Counted from the first letter of the stretch, positions 43,915 through 55,530 are shown. The stretch is 64,000 nt of DNA from Xenorhabdus stockiae (GCF_002632825.1 NZ_NJAJ01000008.1:97315-161314); one strand, 5' to 3'. The notes: generated by a model from the sequence alone, not told the origin. A program made the numbers and translations.

Positions 43915-43976
43915 TATTCACAATGGATTTCAAGATGCGTAGCCAACTAAAGAAGCAACTTGAAAGACGAAGTGTA
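43915..43976 (+). repeat. Decayed, internally deleted ERIC element
   Basis: Both tips remain (CAATGGATTTCAAGATGCG and AGCCAACTAAAGAAGCAACT, TGAAAGACGAAG); the central hairpin is deleted. Same orientation as other copies in this operon. Confidence 0.75.
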
Positions 43977-44033
43977 TTGTATAGTGCATATTTTTTAATA
44001 CTACGATTGGATATAGACAGGAAGAGTATTTAG

Positions 44034-44486
44034 ATGAGTGATAATCATACTCTGCAAATTGAAGAAATTTTGAAATTACTGCCACATCGCTACCCATTTT
44101 TACTGGTAGACCGAGTTCTGGATTTCGAAAAAGGCAAGTTTCTGCGAGCAGTTAAAAATGTAACGGTTAATGAACCATTCTTTCAGGGACATTTCCCGGG
44201 TAAACCTATTTTCCCCGGCGTTCTGATCCTTGAAGCAATGGCTCAGGCGACAGGAATTCTGGCATTCAAAACTGTTGGTACGCTGGAGCCAGGAGAATTG
44301 TATTACTTTGCAGCGATTGATGGCGCACGTTTTAAGCGTCCGGTTCTGCCAGGTGATCAAATGATTATGGAAGTAGAGTTTATTAAAGAACGCCGTGGTG
44401 TTGCGCGTTTCAGAGGTGTAGCGAAAGTCGATGGAGAAGTGGCTTGCGAAGCTGAAATGATGTGTGCCCGCCGCCGTGAGGCTTAA
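44034..44486 (+). CDS. fabZ: 3-hydroxyacyl-ACP dehydratase FabZ
   Basis: 150 residues (E. coli 151). It dehydrates 3-hydroxyacyl-ACP in fatty acid elongation and competes with LpxA for the same acyl-ACP. Hotdog fold; catalytic His in [13 protein letters not shown] and Glu in [10 protein letters not shown]. 3 bases to lpxA. Confidence 0.97.
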   Translation: MSDNHTLQIEEILKLLPHRYPFLLVDRVLDFEKGKFLRAVKNVTVNEPFFQGHFPGKPIFPGVLILEAMAQATGILAFKTVGTLEPGELYYFAAIDGARFKRPVLPGDQMIMEVEFIKERRGVARFRGVAKVDGEVACEAEMMCARRREA

Positions 44487-44489
44487 TGC

Positions 44490-45287
44490 ATGATTGATCA
44501 GACCGCTGTTATTCATCCTTCTTCAATTATTGAAGAAGGAGCTGTTATTGGTGCCAATGTTCGTATTGGCCCATTTTGTTATATCGGTTCGCAAGTAGAA
44601 ATTGGTGAAGGGACTGAATTGAAATCCCACGTTGTGATCAACGGGATAACCAAAATTGGCCGAGATAACCAAATTTATCAATTTGCTTCAATTGGTGAGG
44701 TCAATCAGGATCTCAAATATCAGGGTGAACCGACTCGTGTTGAGATCGGGGATCGTAACCGTATTCGCGAAAGTGTATCCATTCACCGTGGTACTGTTCA
44801 GGGTGGTGGATTAACTAAAGTCGGCAGTGATAACTTGCTGATGATTAATGCTCACATTGCCCATGACTGTATTGTGGGTGATCGCTGCATCATTGCCAAT
44901 AATGGTACTTTGGGCGGGCATGTCATTCTTGGTGATTACGTGATCATCGGTGGTATGACTGCTGTTCATCAGTTCTGCCAGATTGGCTCCCATGTTATGG
45001 TCGGCGGTTGTTCCGGTGTTGCTCAGGATATACCTCCCTATGTTATTGCGCAGGGGAATCACGCCACGCCTTTCGGTCTGAATATTGAAGGCCTGAAACG
45101 TCGTGGGTTTGATAAAGAGTCGCTGCACGCTATTCGTAATGCTTATAAAGCACTTTATCGCAGTGGAAAAACGTTGGAAGAAGCCAGAAACGAGATCGAA
45201 ACTCAGGCCGAAAACAACCCACACGTAAAATTATTCAGTGATTTTCTGGCGAATTCAGCAAAATCCAGTCGCGGCATTATTCGCTAA
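44490..45287 (+). CDS. lpxA: UDP-N-acetylglucosamine acyltransferase LpxA
   Basis: 265 residues (E. coli 262). First step of lipid A synthesis. Hexapeptide beta-helix with the catalytic His in [13 protein letters not shown] and HRGT earlier. In E. coli lpxB follows directly; here an ERIC element separates them, starting 1 base past the lpxA stop. Confidence 0.97.
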   Translation: MIDQTAVIHPSSIIEEGAVIGANVRIGPFCYIGSQVEIGEGTELKSHVVINGITKIGRDNQIYQFASIGEVNQDLKYQGEPTRVEIGDRNRIRESVSIHRGTVQGGGLTKVGSDNLLMINAHIAHDCIVGDRCIIANNGTLGGHVILGDYVIIGGMTAVHQFCQIGSHVMVGGCSGVAQDIPPYVIAQGNHATPFGLNIEGLKRRGFDKESLHAIRNAYKALYRSGKTLEEARNEIETQAENNPHVKLFSDFLANSAKSSRGIIR

Positions 45288-45288
45288 G

Positions 45289-45415
45289 TATACCCTATGG
45301 ATTTCGAGTTGCATTGAGGCGGCAAGGGAGTTCATCCCCAGGAGCATAGATAACTATGTGACCGGGGTGAGCGAGTGCAGCCAACAAAGAGGCAATTTGA
45401 AAGACGACGGGTATA
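45289..45415 (+). repeat. ERIC element, standard 127-bp form
   Basis: A complete copy from TATACCCTATGG to GACGACGGGTATA. It fills almost the entire lpxA-lpxB gap: one base after the lpxA stop and 16 before the lpxB start. Confidence 0.95.
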
Positions 45416-45431
45416 GATAAAGGGTGTTCCT

Positions 45432-46601
45432 TTGACTACCATTTCTTCTGTTAACCATCAGCGCCCACTGACAATTGGCTTAGTCGCCGGAGAAACTTCC
45501 GGTGATATCCTAGGGGCGGGGCTGATCCGTGCATTGAAAGCTAAAATTCCTGACGCCCGCTTTGTGGGGGTCGCAGGTCCTCTTATGCAGGCCGAAGGTT
45601 GTGAAGCCTGGTATGAGATGGAAGAACTGGCGGTCATGGGGATCGTTGAAGTTCTGGGGCGTTTGCCGCGTTTACTGAAAATCCGCAAAGATTTAACGGC
45701 TCGTTTTACGGAGTTGAAGCCGGATGTTTTTGTTGGTATTGATGCACCAGATTTCAACATCACTTTAGAAGGCCGTCTGAAACAGCAGGGGATCCGGACG
45801 ATTCATTATGTCAGCCCATCGGTATGGGCATGGCGCCAGAAGCGGGTGTTTAAAATCGGCCGCGCAACAGATCTGGTACTGGCATTTCTACCCTTTGAAA
45901 AAGCGTTTTATGATCGGTTTAATGTGCCATGCCAGTTTATTGGGCATACAATGGCTGATGCCATGCCGTTGCAAACAGATAAAATAGCCGCCAGAAAAGG
46001 TTTAGATATTCCGGTAAATGTCCATTGTCTGGCTATCCTGCCGGGCAGCCGCCACGCTGAAGTAGAAATGCTCAGCGCCGACTTTTTGAGAACCGTGCAG
46101 TTACTCAGGAATGAAATCCCTGATCTGCATGTATTGGTTCCATTGGTAAATGCCAAACGGCGTGAGCAGTTCCAGCGTATCAAAAATGAAGTTGCACCGG
46201 ATTTATCCATTCACATATTAGATGGTCAGGCTCGTGCAGCTATGATTGCCAGTGATGCAACTTTATTGGCATCCGGTACGGCAGCACTGGAATGTATGCT
46301 GGCTAAATGCCCGATGGTGGTGGGTTATAGAATGAAGCCTTTTACATTCTGGCTGGCAAAACGTCTGGTAAAAACCCCTTATGTTTCCCTGCCTAATTTG
46401 CTGGCAGGTAAAGAATTAGTCAAAGAATTACTACAGGATGAATGTGAGCCTCAGGCACTGTTGGCGGCATTGTTGCCGTTGTTACGTGGTGGTGTTGAGG
46501 TGGAAGCGTTGAAAGAAACCTTCCTGCATTTGCATGAAAGTATTCGCTGTGATGCCGATGAACAGGCGGCACAAGCGGTACTGGAATTAGCGAGAAAATA
46601 A
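45432..46601 (+). CDS. lpxB: Lipid A disaccharide synthase
   Basis: 389 residues (E. coli 382). It joins UDP-diacylglucosamine and lipid X at the inner membrane. [29 protein letters not shown] and LPGSRHAEV are family signatures. TTG start with AAGGG 7 bases upstream; the ribosome site lies just outside the ERIC element. The stop overlaps the rnhB start by one base. Confidence 0.96.
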   Translation: MTTISSVNHQRPLTIGLVAGETSGDILGAGLIRALKAKIPDARFVGVAGPLMQAEGCEAWYEMEELAVMGIVEVLGRLPRLLKIRKDLTARFTELKPDVFVGIDAPDFNITLEGRLKQQGIRTIHYVSPSVWAWRQKRVFKIGRATDLVLAFLPFEKAFYDRFNVPCQFIGHTMADAMPLQTDKIAARKGLDIPVNVHCLAILPGSRHAEVEMLSADFLRTVQLLRNEIPDLHVLVPLVNAKRREQFQRIKNEVAPDLSIHILDGQARAAMIASDATLLASGTAALECMLAKCPMVVGYRMKPFTFWLAKRLVKTPYVSLPNLLAGKELVKELLQDECEPQALLAALLPLLRGGVEVEALKETFLHLHESIRCDADEQAAQAVLELARK

Positions 46602-47191
46602 TGAATTTTGTTTATCCGCAGGCGAATCTGATTGCCGGTGTTGATGAAGTCGGGCGTGGCCCGCTGGTGGGGGCCGTGGTGACTGCGGCAGTTATTCTTG
46701 ATCCGGCCAGACCTATTACTGGCTTGATGGATTCGAAAAAACTGACAGAAAAACGTCGCGAGGCGCTTTATCTGGAGATCACAGAAAAAGCGTTGTGCTG
46801 GAGCCTTGGGCGCGCTGAACCGGAAGAGATTGACCGTATCAATATTCTCCATGCCACCATGCTTGCAATGCAGCGGGCTGTTGAAGGCTTAGCAATTCAG
46901 CCAGATTATGTCCTGATTGACGGAAACCGTTGCCCGGTATTATCAATGTCAGCACAGGCAGTCGTTAAGGGAGATAGTCTGGTTGCAGAGATCAGTGCCG
47001 CTTCCATTCTGGCTAAAGTGACGCGGGACAGAGAAATGGCCGAGCTGGATAAACAGTTCCCTGAATATGGTTTTGCAAAGCATAAAGGTTATCCTACCGC
47101 CCTGCATTTGGAAAAACTGTCTCTGCTGGGTGCGACGGAACACCATCGTAAAAGTTTTGCGCCAGTTAAACGCGCGCTGGCTATTGGATAA
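46601..47191 (+). CDS. rnhB: Ribonuclease HII
   Basis: 196 residues (E. coli 198). It removes ribonucleotides from DNA-RNA hybrids. Catalytic acids in [12 protein letters not shown] and [20 protein letters not shown] and GYPTALH follow. Start overlaps the lpxB stop. Confidence 0.96.
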   Translation: MNFVYPQANLIAGVDEVGRGPLVGAVVTAAVILDPARPITGLMDSKKLTEKRREALYLEITEKALCWSLGRAEPEEIDRINILHATMLAMQRAVEGLAIQPDYVLIDGNRCPVLSMSAQAVVKGDSLVAEISAASILAKVTRDREMAELDKQFPEYGFAKHKGYPTALHLEKLSLLGATEHHRKSFAPVKRALAIG

Positions 47192-47219
47192 AAATCTGGA
47201 ATAAGTATCTGGACAGACT

Positions 47220-50200
47220 ATGACAGAACCACGTTTCGTACACTTACGTGTTCACAGCGATTATTCAATGATTGATGGCTTAGCCAAAACCGGCTCACTG
47301 ATAAAAAAAGTCGCCGGATTGGGGATGCCTGCTTTTGCAATCACTGATTTTACCAATCTGTGTGGCCTTGTGAAATTTTATGGCAGTGCCCATAGTTCAG
47401 GAGTCAAACCCATCATTGGGGCCGATTTCTATATGGAAAGTGAACAGTTAGGTGATGAGTATGCCCATCTGACCGTTCTGGCCCGTAATAATGAAGGTTA
47501 TCAAAACCTGACTTTACTGATTTCTGAAGCTTATCAGAAAGGCTATGGTGCGGTCGGCCCGACTATCAGACAAGAATGGCTGGCTAAACACAAGGCGGGG
47601 TTGATATTGCTGTCAGGCGGACGCATGGGGGATGTCGGCAAGTTTTTGCTGCGTGGTAACCGCGTGTTAGTCGATCAGTGTCTGGATTTTTATCAGGAAC
47701 ATTTCCCGGATAGTTACTATCTGGAACTTATTCGCACCGGGCGTCAGGATGAAGAATCTTATCTGCACGCTGCGGTTGAACTGGCAGCAGAAAAAAACCT
47801 GCCGGTTGTGGCGACCAATGATGTCTGCTTTCTGGAAAGTGGTGATTTTGACGCCCATGAAATTCGTGTTGCTATTCATGACGGCTATACACTTTCCGAT
47901 CCTAAACGCCCGAAAAATTACAGCCCACAGCAATATTTGCGCAGTGAGCAGGAGATGTGTGAGCTTTTTTCAGACATCCCTGAGGCATTAGCAAATAGCG
48001 TAGAAATTGCAAAACGCTGTAATGTCACGATTCGGCTTGGCGAATATTTCCTGCCTAAATTCCCGACAGGGGATATGAGTACCGAAGACTATCTGGTCGA
48101 AAAATCAAAACAGGGCTTAGAAGAGCGTCTGGAGTTCCTCTATCCGGATCCGGCAGTCAGGGCCGAAAAGCGGCTGGAATATGATGAACGTCTGGATATT
48201 GAGTTAAAAGTTATCAACCAGATGGGTTTTCCCGGTTACTTCCTGATCGTGATGGAGTTTATCCAGTGGTCGAAGGATAACGGTGTGCCGGTAGGCCCGG
48301 GGCGTGGCTCCGGTGCGGGTTCTCTTGTCGCTTATGCGCTGAAAATCACAGATCTAGACCCATTGGAGTTTGACTTACTGTTCGAACGTTTCCTGAACCC
48401 CGAACGTGTCTCCATGCCTGACTTTGACGTCGATTTCTGCATGGAAAAACGTGATCAGGTGATTGACCATGTTGCGGATATGTACGGACGTGATGCGGTA
48501 TCGCAGATCATTACCTTTGGTACGATGGCCGCAAAAGCGGTAATTCGTGATGTTGGGCGCGTGCTCGGGCATCCCTATGGCTTTGTTGACCGGATATCTA
48601 AGCTGGTTCCTCCTGATCCGGGAATGACACTGGAAAAGGCGTTTGCCGCAGAGCCTCAGCTACCTGAAATTTACGATGCGGATGAAGAAGTTAAAGCGCT
48701 GATAGATATGGCGCGGAAACTGGAAGGCGTCACTCGTAACGCGGGTAAACATGCTGGTGGGGTGGTCATCGCTCCGACTAAGATCACTGATTTTGCTCCT
48801 ATATATTGCGATCCGGAAGGGTTGAACCCGGTTACTCAGTTCGATAAAAACGATGTGGAGTATGCCGGGCTGGTGAAGTTCGACTTTCTTGGTCTGAGAA
48901 CCCTGACCATCATCAACTGGGCACTTGAGATGGTCAATGCCCGCCGTGTCGGAAAAAATCTGGAACCGATAGATATTGCCGCCATTCCACTGGATGATCA
49001 GAAAAGTTTCGATATGCTGCAACGCTCCGAAACGACCGCTGTATTCCAGCTTGAATCCCGTGGCATGAAGGATTTGATCAAACGTCTGCGTCCTGACTGT
49101 TTTGAAGATATGATCGCACTGGTGGCCTTGTTCCGGCCGGGGCCTTTGCAATCGGGAATGGTGGATAACTTTATCGACCGTAAACACGGACGGGAAGAAA
49201 TTTCGTATCCGGATGTTGAATGGCAGCATGAAACGCTGAAACCTGTACTGGAGCCAACTTACGGCATCATCCTGTATCAGGAACAGGTCATGCAGATTGC
49301 ACAGGTTCTGGCAGGTTATACGCTTGGCGGGGCAGATATGCTCCGTCGTGCGATGGGTAAGAAAAAACCGGAGGAGATGGCTAAGCAGCGCTCAGTCTTT
49401 GAAGAAGGGGCTATAAGTCAGGGAGTTGATGGCGAACTTGCGATGAAAATCTTCGATTTGGTGGAGAAATTCGCAGGTTATGGTTTCAATAAATCTCACT
49501 CTGCTGCTTACGCGCTGGTTTCTTACCAGACATTATGGTTAAAAGCGCATTATCCGGCAGAATTTATGGCTGCGGTAATGACAGCGGATATGGATAATAC
49601 AGAGAAAGTTGTTGGTCTGGTGGATGAGTGTTGGCGCATGGGGCTGAAAGTCCTGCCACCGGATATCAATAGCGGGTTATACCATTTCCACGTCAATGAT
49701 GAAGGCGAAATTGTTTATGGTATTGGCGCAATCAAAGGCGTCGGTGAAGGGCCGATTGAAGCCATTATCGAAGCACGCCAGAAAGGCGGGCATTTTAAAG
49801 AACTGTTCGATCTGTGTGCCCGTGTTGATACTAAAAAGCTGAACCGTCGTGTGATGGAGAAGCTGATTATGTCAGGGTCATTCGACAGGCTGGGGCCACA
49901 TCGTGCTGCTTTGATGTCTTCGCTGGAAGATGCCCTGAAAGCGGCGGATCAGCATGCTAAAGCAGAAGCCACTGGGCAGGCTGATATGTTCGGGGTACTG
50001 GCTGAGGAGCCTGAACAGGTTGAACGCTCATATGCCAGTACACCTAAATGGCCGGATCAAGTGGTATTGGATGGCGAGCGCGAGACGCTGGGATTATATC
50101 TGACAGGCCACCCGATCACCGGTTATTTAAAAGAAATTGAACGATATACGAATGGATTACGTCTAAAGGATGTGAATCCAACACCCCGTGGTCAGGTAAC

Positions 50201-50702
50201 CACTGTGGTAGGTTTGGTACTGGCATCCAAAATTGTGACGACTAAACGAGGTAATCGGATTGGTATCTGCACATTGGATGATCGTTCAGGACGGCTGGAA
50301 ATTATGTTGTTCTCCGATGCCCTGGAAAGATATCAACATTTGTTAGAGCAGGACAAAATTTTAATCGCAACCGGACAAGTCAGCTTTGATGACTTTAGCG
50401 GTGGGCTTAAAATGACAGCGCGAGAATTAATGGATATCAGTGAGGCGCGTGAAAAATTTGCACGCGGGCTTGCTATCTCGTTATCAGACAGGCAAATTGA
50501 TGAGCAATTATTGAACCGTCTCCGTGGTGCACTGGAACCACATCGTTCAGGCACGATACCGGTTCATCTTTATTACCAGCGGGTAGATGCCCGTGCCCGT
50601 TTACGATTCGGGGCAACATGGCGGGTAACTCCAACGGATACCCTTTTGACAGATCTGCGAACTCTGCTGGGTAGCGAGCAGGTAGAATTAGAATTTGACT
50701 AA
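47220..50702 (+). CDS. dnaE: DNA polymerase III alpha subunit
   Basis: 1160 residues, same as E. coli. Replicative polymerase subunit. N-terminal PHP domain ([12 protein letters not shown]), palm catalytic acids in PDFDVDFC (about 400-407), finger and helix-hairpin-helix regions, C-terminal OB fold. Co-transcribed with rnhB and accA (12-base gap). Confidence 0.98.
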   Translation: MTEPRFVHLRVHSDYSMIDGLAKTGSLIKKVAGLGMPAFAITDFTNLCGLVKFYGSAHSSGVKPIIGADFYMESEQLGDEYAHLTVLARNNEGYQNLTLLISEAYQKGYGAVGPTIRQEWLAKHKAGLILLSGGRMGDVGKFLLRGNRVLVDQCLDFYQEHFPDSYYLELIRTGRQDEESYLHAAVELAAEKNLPVVATNDVCFLESGDFDAHEIRVAIHDGYTLSDPKRPKNYSPQQYLRSEQEMCELFSDIPEALANSVEIAKRCNVTIRLGEYFLPKFPTGDMSTEDYLVEKSKQGLEERLEFLYPDPAVRAEKRLEYDERLDIELKVINQMGFPGYFLIVMEFIQWSKDNGVPVGPGRGSGAGSLVAYALKITDLDPLEFDLLFERFLNPERVSMPDFDVDFCMEKRDQVIDHVADMYGRDAVSQIITFGTMAAKAVIRDVGRVLGHPYGFVDRISKLVPPDPGMTLEKAFAAEPQLPEIYDADEEVKALIDMARKLEGVTRNAGKHAGGVVIAPTKITDFAPIYCDPEGLNPVTQFDKNDVEYAGLVKFDFLGLRTLTIINWALEMVNARRVGKNLEPIDIAAIPLDDQKSFDMLQRSETTAVFQLESRGMKDLIKRLRPDCFEDMIALVALFRPGPLQSGMVDNFIDRKHGREEISYPDVEWQHETLKPVLEPTYGIILYQEQVMQIAQVLAGYTLGGADMLRRAMGKKKPEEMAKQRSVFEEGAISQGVDGELAMKIFDLVEKFAGYGFNKSHSAAYALVSYQTLWLKAHYPAEFMAAVMTADMDNTEKVVGLVDECWRMGLKVLPPDINSGLYHFHVNDEGEIVYGIGAIKGVGEGPIEAIIEARQKGGHFKELFDLCARVDTKKLNRRVMEKLIMSGSFDRLGPHRAALMSSLEDALKAADQHAKAEATGQADMFGVLAEEPEQVERSYASTPKWPDQVVLDGERETLGLYLTGHPITGYLKEIERYTNGLRLKDVNPTPRGQVTTVVGLVLASKIVTTKRGNRIGICTLDDRSGRLEIMLFSDALERYQHLLEQDKILIATGQVSFDDFSGGLKMTARELMDISEAREKFARGLAISLSDRQIDEQLLNRLRGALEPHRSGTIPVHLYYQRVDARARLRFGATWRVTPTDTLLTDLRTLLGSEQVELEFD

Positions 50703-50714
50703 AATAGGAACGTT

Positions 50715-51674
50715 ATGAGTCTGAATTTTCTGGATTTTGAACAGCCGATTGCTGAGTTGGAAGCGAAAATCGATTCGCTCACTGCGGTTAGCCGTCAAGA
50801 TGAAAAGCTAGATATCAATCTGGATGAAGAAGTCCAGCGTCTGCGGGAAAAAAGTGTCGAACTGACTCGCAAAATATTCTCTGATTTGGGAGCGTGGCAG
50901 GTTTCTCAACTGGCACGTCATCCTCTCCGTCCCTATACGCTGGATTATATTCAGCGCATTTTCACTGACTTTGAAGAGCTGGCGGGTGATCGTGCCTATG
51001 CAGATGACAAGGCTATCGTCGGTGGTCTGGCACGTCTTGAAGGCCGTCCGGTCATGGTTATCGGGCATCAGAAAGGCCGTGAAACAAAAGAAAAAATCCG
51101 TCGTAACTTTGGTATGCCATCGCCGGAAGGTTATCGCAAGGCTTTGCGCCTGATGGAAATGGCTGAGCGCTTCAAACTGCCGATTATTACTTTTATTGAT
51201 ACCCCGGGAGCATACCCCGGAGTGGGGGCTGAGGAACGAGGTCAGTCGGAAGCCATTGCCCGCAACCTGCGTGAAATGTCCCGTCTGTCTGTGCCGGTTA
51301 TCTGTACTGTTATCGGTGAAGGTGGTTCTGGTGGTGCTCTGGCACTGAGTGTCGGTGATAAAGTGAATATGTTGCAATACAGTACTTTTTCTACCATTTC
51401 TCCGGAAGGTTGTGCGTCTATCTTGTGGAAAAGTGCAGAAAAAGCGCCTTTGGCAGCAGAAGCGATGGGAAATACCGCTCCCCGCCTGAAAGAACTGAAT
51501 CTGATCGATACCGTGATCCCTGAGCCGTTGGGTGGTGCGCATCGCAACTACGATATAGTGGCAGAATCACTGAAAACCCAATTGTTGTCAGATCTTGCTG
51601 AGCTGAGCGAACTGGATAGTGAAGAGTTGGTTAACCGCCGTTATGAGCGTCTGATGCAGTACGGTTATTGCTAA
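50715..51674 (+). CDS. accA: Acetyl-CoA carboxylase carboxyltransferase subunit alpha
   Basis: 319 residues, same as E. coli. With AccD it transfers carboxyl from biotin to acetyl-CoA, the first committed step of fatty acid synthesis. [32 protein letters not shown] and [10 protein letters not shown] are seen. End of the long operon. Confidence 0.98.
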   Translation: MSLNFLDFEQPIAELEAKIDSLTAVSRQDEKLDINLDEEVQRLREKSVELTRKIFSDLGAWQVSQLARHPLRPYTLDYIQRIFTDFEELAGDRAYADDKAIVGGLARLEGRPVMVIGHQKGRETKEKIRRNFGMPSPEGYRKALRLMEMAERFKLPIITFIDTPGAYPGVGAEERGQSEAIARNLREMSRLSVPVICTVIGEGGSGGALALSVGDKVNMLQYSTFSTISPEGCASILWKSAEKAPLAAEAMGNTAPRLKELNLIDTVIPEPLGGAHRNYDIVAESLKTQLLSDLAELSELDSEELVNRRYERLMQYGYC

Positions 51675-51702
51675 TACCCCTCGTCTTTTGACCATTTTGT
51701 CG

Positions 51703-51752
51703 CAGGTGGAAGTATTGGAGAATAATAATTCTCCATTATTTCCACCTGTTTT
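51703..51752 (+). terminator. Rho-independent terminator after accA
   Basis: Long stem: CAGGTGGAA / TTCCACCTG outside and TGGAGA / TCTCCA inside, followed by TTTTA. Confidence 0.85.
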
Positions 51753-51825
51753 ATTGAGTATGGGAAAAAATCAGTAAAACTATATCTATTGCAGCACTTA
51801 AAAAAATAACAAACTGGGTTTTGCT

Positions 51826-52743
51826 ATGGCCAAATATAAATATATTATTTATGCGTTTTCCTGTGTGTTTATCTGGAGTTTTATCCCTTCTATATCGCGC
51901 TTTGGTCAGAAAGAGATGGACCATTTTCAATTTTTATTCTGGTCAAATGTGCTGTCTGTGCTGGCAGTTTTTTTGGTTGCAGTGATGATGGGAAGAAACT
52001 GGAAGGATCTTATATTTGTTCCTTTTCCTGTCATGATTAAGGTTTTCATACTAGGTGCTCTGGACTGTTTTTTTTATCTGCTGCTGTATTATGGTTATTC
52101 CATCGAAAACGGTGTTGCTGTTTTAGTTATTCAATATAGCTGGCCGTTGATGATAATCGGGTTATCGTTTTTCCTGTTTAAAGAAAAATTGTCTATTAAG
52201 CAGATGATAGGCATGGCAATTGGCTTCATCGCAGTTGTGATTACCTTTACTCAGGGGAATATTACTGAAATTTCTGTGCAGCATCCGCAAGCTCTGCTTC
52301 TGGTCTTTAGCGGAGCATTCTGTTTTGCTCTGTTGTCTGTTTTATCAAAACAATTTGCCATTGACCCTTATATCAGTACGTTTTGGGTATTTGTTAACTC
52401 AACTGTCGTTTCTCTTATCTTTTTATTGGCATTCAGCAAATTCAACTGGCCTGTGGGAGATTCACTGATGCCAACAGTGCTGAATGGCATCATATTAAAT
52501 GGAATATCCTATATTATCTGGTTCAAGGCCATGAGCAGCCCTGATTCGCCTAAAATAGCTTCAATATTATTTTTAGCACCGATATTGTCGATGATGTGGC
52601 TGATTTTGTTCTTTGGTGATGAGTTTGTTCCGGCCTACGTAGTAGGATTAGTGCTTGTGATCATATCCGGGATACTTTGCATCAGTGCAAAAAATAAAGC
52701 TGATACACAAAACAAACTGCCGGACGATTTAATTGAGGACTGA
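51826..52743 (+). CDS. EamA/DMT-superfamily transporter
   Basis: 305 residues, about ten hydrophobic helices in two repeated halves, as in the drug/metabolite transporter superfamily. IQYSWPLMI followed by FFLFKEKLSIKQ is the typical end of the first repeat. The substrate is not predictable. It sits between accA and tilS, where E. coli has ldcC and another gene; lies after a strong terminator, so it has its own promoter. Short 31-base gap to tilS suggests co-transcription. Confidence 0.88.
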   Translation: MAKYKYIIYAFSCVFIWSFIPSISRFGQKEMDHFQFLFWSNVLSVLAVFLVAVMMGRNWKDLIFVPFPVMIKVFILGALDCFFYLLLYYGYSIENGVAVLVIQYSWPLMIIGLSFFLFKEKLSIKQMIGMAIGFIAVVITFTQGNITEISVQHPQALLLVFSGAFCFALLSVLSKQFAIDPYISTFWVFVNSTVVSLIFLLAFSKFNWPVGDSLMPTVLNGIILNGISYIIWFKAMSSPDSPKIASILFLAPILSMMWLILFFGDEFVPAYVVGLVLVIISGILCISAKNKADTQNKLPDDLIED

Positions 52744-52774
52744 CTTTTCGGTCTGAAAAAAGAGTTTATCCACA

Positions 52775-54145
52775 ATGAATAATATCTATGAGCCTCTGAT
52801 GCTGAAATTAGCTGATCAGATAGGGGAACATAAAAAATTTTTAGTCGGGTTTAGCGGTGGATTAGATTCCACCGTTCTGTTGCATTTACTGGCTCGTCTG
52901 CGTCAACAAGCTTTGCAATCATGCAGTGATAAACAGAACGCATTCACATTAAGGGCAATTCATATTCATCATGGTTTAAATATAAAAGCAGATGAATGGG
53001 TTGCTCACTGTCGTCAGATTTGTGCAGATTGGCAGGTTGATTTTTGTGTTGAAAAAGTGTGTTTGGATAGCCGTAAAAAAGGTATTGAAGCCGCCGCTCG
53101 TGATGCCCGTTATCAGGCTTTTAAACATGAATTGCGGCAAGGGGAAATTCTGTTAACAGCACAACATCTTGACGATCAGGCTGAAACATTTTTGCTGGCA
53201 TTAAAGCGGGGAAGTGGTCCGGCTGGGTTATCTTCCATGCCTGCTGCTATGCCTTTTGCTGAGACAACATTAATTCGCCCATTGCTGAATATTAGCCGGG
53301 CAGAATTAGAACTCTACGCGCAGGAACACAGGCTAAAATGGGTTGAAGATGATAGCAATCAGGATGATCGTTATGATCGCAATTTCCTGCGTTTGAATAT
53401 CATGCCGTTACTCAATCGGCGTTGGCCACACTTTTCGCAGGCGGTTTCCCGTAGTGCAGATTTATGTGGTGAGCAGGAGCAATTGCTGGATGAGTTGCTT
53501 GAGGAATCGTTAAATGCACTGATAACCCCGGAAGGATCAATGTCTATTCTGCCACTGGAGACATTTTCTGAGGCGAAACGTAATGCACTATTGCGTCGAT
53601 GGCTCAGCCGGTACGGAGTGAAAATGCCATCACGTGAACAGCTTCAGCGAATTTGGGCAGAAGTGGCTCTTTCCCGGCAGGATGCCGAGCCGAGTTTCAG
53701 ATTGGGGCAGCTTGATATCCGTCGTTATCGTCAGCATTTATGGTTGGTTCCTCAGTACCAGTCGCTTTCTGGTATTGTTATTCAATGGAATACAAAGCAG
53801 GAACTGCAATTACCTGATGGGCTGGGAGTGCTTTTCATTTCTGAAGATAAGGAAACTGAAAGAGAGGCCGTTAATATCAGGTTACCGAGGAATGATGAAC
53901 GGGTTACGATCCGCTTTGGCATTCAGGCAAATATCAGCATCGTAGGGCGGCAACATTCCCGCCATAGCAAAAAATTATGGCAGGAGTTTGGTATTGCTCC
54001 CTGGCTCAGGGAAAGGACACCGTTACTCTATTATGATGACAAACTTATTGCAGCCCTGAATGTTTTTGTAACGAAAGAGGGGCAATGTCTGGCTGATGAA
54101 CGGCAACTTTCCGTTTTGTGGCAGAAAACTGTGCCTGCTACTTAG
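52775..54145 (+). CDS. tilS: tRNA(Ile)-lysidine synthase
   Basis: 456 residues. It adds lysine to C34 of the tRNA-Ile2 anticodon so that it reads AUA. ATP-pyrophosphatase P-loop FSGGLDST (about 25-32), HHGL and AQHLDDQAETFLL motifs; C-terminal tRNA-binding domains. E. coli is 432 residues. Confidence 0.95.
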   Translation: MNNIYEPLMLKLADQIGEHKKFLVGFSGGLDSTVLLHLLARLRQQALQSCSDKQNAFTLRAIHIHHGLNIKADEWVAHCRQICADWQVDFCVEKVCLDSRKKGIEAAARDARYQAFKHELRQGEILLTAQHLDDQAETFLLALKRGSGPAGLSSMPAAMPFAETTLIRPLLNISRAELELYAQEHRLKWVEDDSNQDDRYDRNFLRLNIMPLLNRRWPHFSQAVSRSADLCGEQEQLLDELLEESLNALITPEGSMSILPLETFSEAKRNALLRRWLSRYGVKMPSREQLQRIWAEVALSRQDAEPSFRLGQLDIRRYRQHLWLVPQYQSLSGIVIQWNTKQELQLPDGLGVLFISEDKETEREAVNIRLPRNDERVTIRFGIQANISIVGRQHSRHSKKLWQEFGIAPWLRERTPLLYYDDKLIAALNVFVTKEGQCLADERQLSVLWQKTVPAT

Positions 54146-54184
54146 TGACTCAATCGTTGTAGTTTGGTGGAGTAAGGCTTTAAG

Positions 54185-54215
54185 AGATTACATCAGAAAT
54201 GGTGTAATCTTTTTT
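54185..54215 (+). terminator. Rho-independent terminator after tilS
   Basis: AGATTACA / TGTAATCT, 10-base loop, then TTTTTTA. Confidence 0.85.
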
Positions 54216-54969
54216 ATTAAGTAAATTCAATATACTGAACCAATTTATCTTGGTTAATATGTATGTTTGAAATAATTTAATGTTGAAAATATATAAAATT
54301 GTACTAAATTTTAAAATATAAGATCATTCTGTATGCAAAAGTAGATTTCAAATTTAAAAGAGGCGGTGTTGTCAGAGTAGAAAGTAGTTAATTAAAATTA
54401 AAAATCGGTTTTAAAGGTGAATCAATGAAATTGGATTATTAATATGGTAATACAGGATTTAAATTAATTTAAAAATAACACATGGTGTAAAGCTGGTGGA
54501 AAGGATAATTGAATAAATAATATCAATGTTATTTTAAAATAATATTCTTTATGATGCTGATTTTGATATTCAGAGTTTTATATTGGAGAGTTCTGTTACC
54601 TCAAAGAGTTAGTAGGAGTGGAGATGAGAACAGTGCATCTGGCTGGGGAGTATGTTGCGGAAGCTGTGTTGCCTCTGATTATGAAAAACTAATAAATGAG
54701 ATAACGGATTACTTTTCTCAGATAGATTCTGTAGCAAGAGGGATAGTATGTCTTAACAAAAACAATATGTGATTAGGGGTTTTTAGCGGTATTGGAATAT
54801 CGACAGTTATTGGTGGTGCACGTAAATGTGTTTTGGGTAATGCCCAATAAGGTTATTTTTTTATTGAGTTTTAAACTCCAGATTATAAATAAAAATAATA
54901 TTTTTATAATCTTATAAAATAGCAAGTTTATCTTAGATGATTATTTTTTTGTGAAATTAGGAATTAATT
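54216..54969. other. AT-rich stretch without a convincing gene
   Basis: About 750 bases, very AT-rich. A 73-codon open frame (54551-54772) has no ribosome site and a mixed character; it and nearby fragments look like decayed coding DNA. The last 60 bases before 54970 presumably carry the promoter of the lipoprotein gene. I see no RNA gene or mobile element. Confidence 0.5.
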
Positions 54970-55419
54970 ATGAAAAAATATAACTGGTTGATATTAATAT
55001 TTACAGTGATGATTTGCTCATGTTCAACTAATGCAGTAGATGGAGGAAAAAAAATTGCATCTGTTGAGAAATCTGAACGCTTTTTAAATCCAAATGTTTT
55101 TACAGTTGACAATATGAGTGAATGTGGCCGTGGCTATGTGGCTGGGGTATGGTCAAATGGTAATAGTTGGAATGATTGGGCTGTTTGGTTATCCCCAACA
55201 GGGAAATGGAGTGATAATGCTCAAATATATTGGGCATATGGTAAGTTAGATACTGACTATGATAGTGGAAAAAATGCTTATGCAACTATCTTGGCTGCTC
55301 AGGCTAGTGGGCAGATGGTCGCGCTCTTGGACGACCAGATTGGGTTTCGGTGCAATGATTGGGGATCAGGTGCAAATAGAGGACCTCAATTCAATTCAGT
55401 GCAAATTTGGTTTCCATAA
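54970..55419 (+). CDS. Small putative lipoprotein, OB-fold toxin-B-like pattern
   Basis: 149 residues. N-terminal signal with a lipobox-like ICSC (cleavage before Cys at about 18), so probably lipid-anchored or secreted. The mature part is rich in Trp and Gly. NAYATILAAQASGQMV followed by a Cys and a beta-rich end is the pattern of small OB-fold subunits such as those of subtilase-cytotoxin/pertussis-like B proteins; this similarity is by eye and weak. The gene stands alone with its own terminator, in AT-rich DNA between tilS and rof. Function unknown. Confidence 0.7.
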   Translation: MKKYNWLILIFTVMICSCSTNAVDGGKKIASVEKSERFLNPNVFTVDNMSECGRGYVAGVWSNGNSWNDWAVWLSPTGKWSDNAQIYWAYGKLDTDYDSGKNAYATILAAQASGQMVALLDDQIGFRCNDWGSGANRGPQFNSVQIWFP

Positions 55420-55453
55420 CGATAACAATGAAAAAATTGACTTCACAATGACA

Positions 55454-55484
55454 AAAGTCCTCAAATTACATGAGGACTTTTTGT
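55454..55484 (+). terminator. Rho-independent terminator
   Basis: AAAGTCCTCA / TGAGGACTTT, 7-base loop, then TTGTT. It ends the lipoprotein transcript; its A-flank could also serve the convergent rof. Confidence 0.8.
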
Positions 55485-55530
55485 TATTTAATAATACCTT
55501 GTTGTGTAGTAAACGTGTTAACTACGTCAT

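Noticed and set aside
54551..54772. 73-codon open frame in AT-rich region
   Set aside because: No ribosome site, no recognisable motif; more likely decayed DNA.
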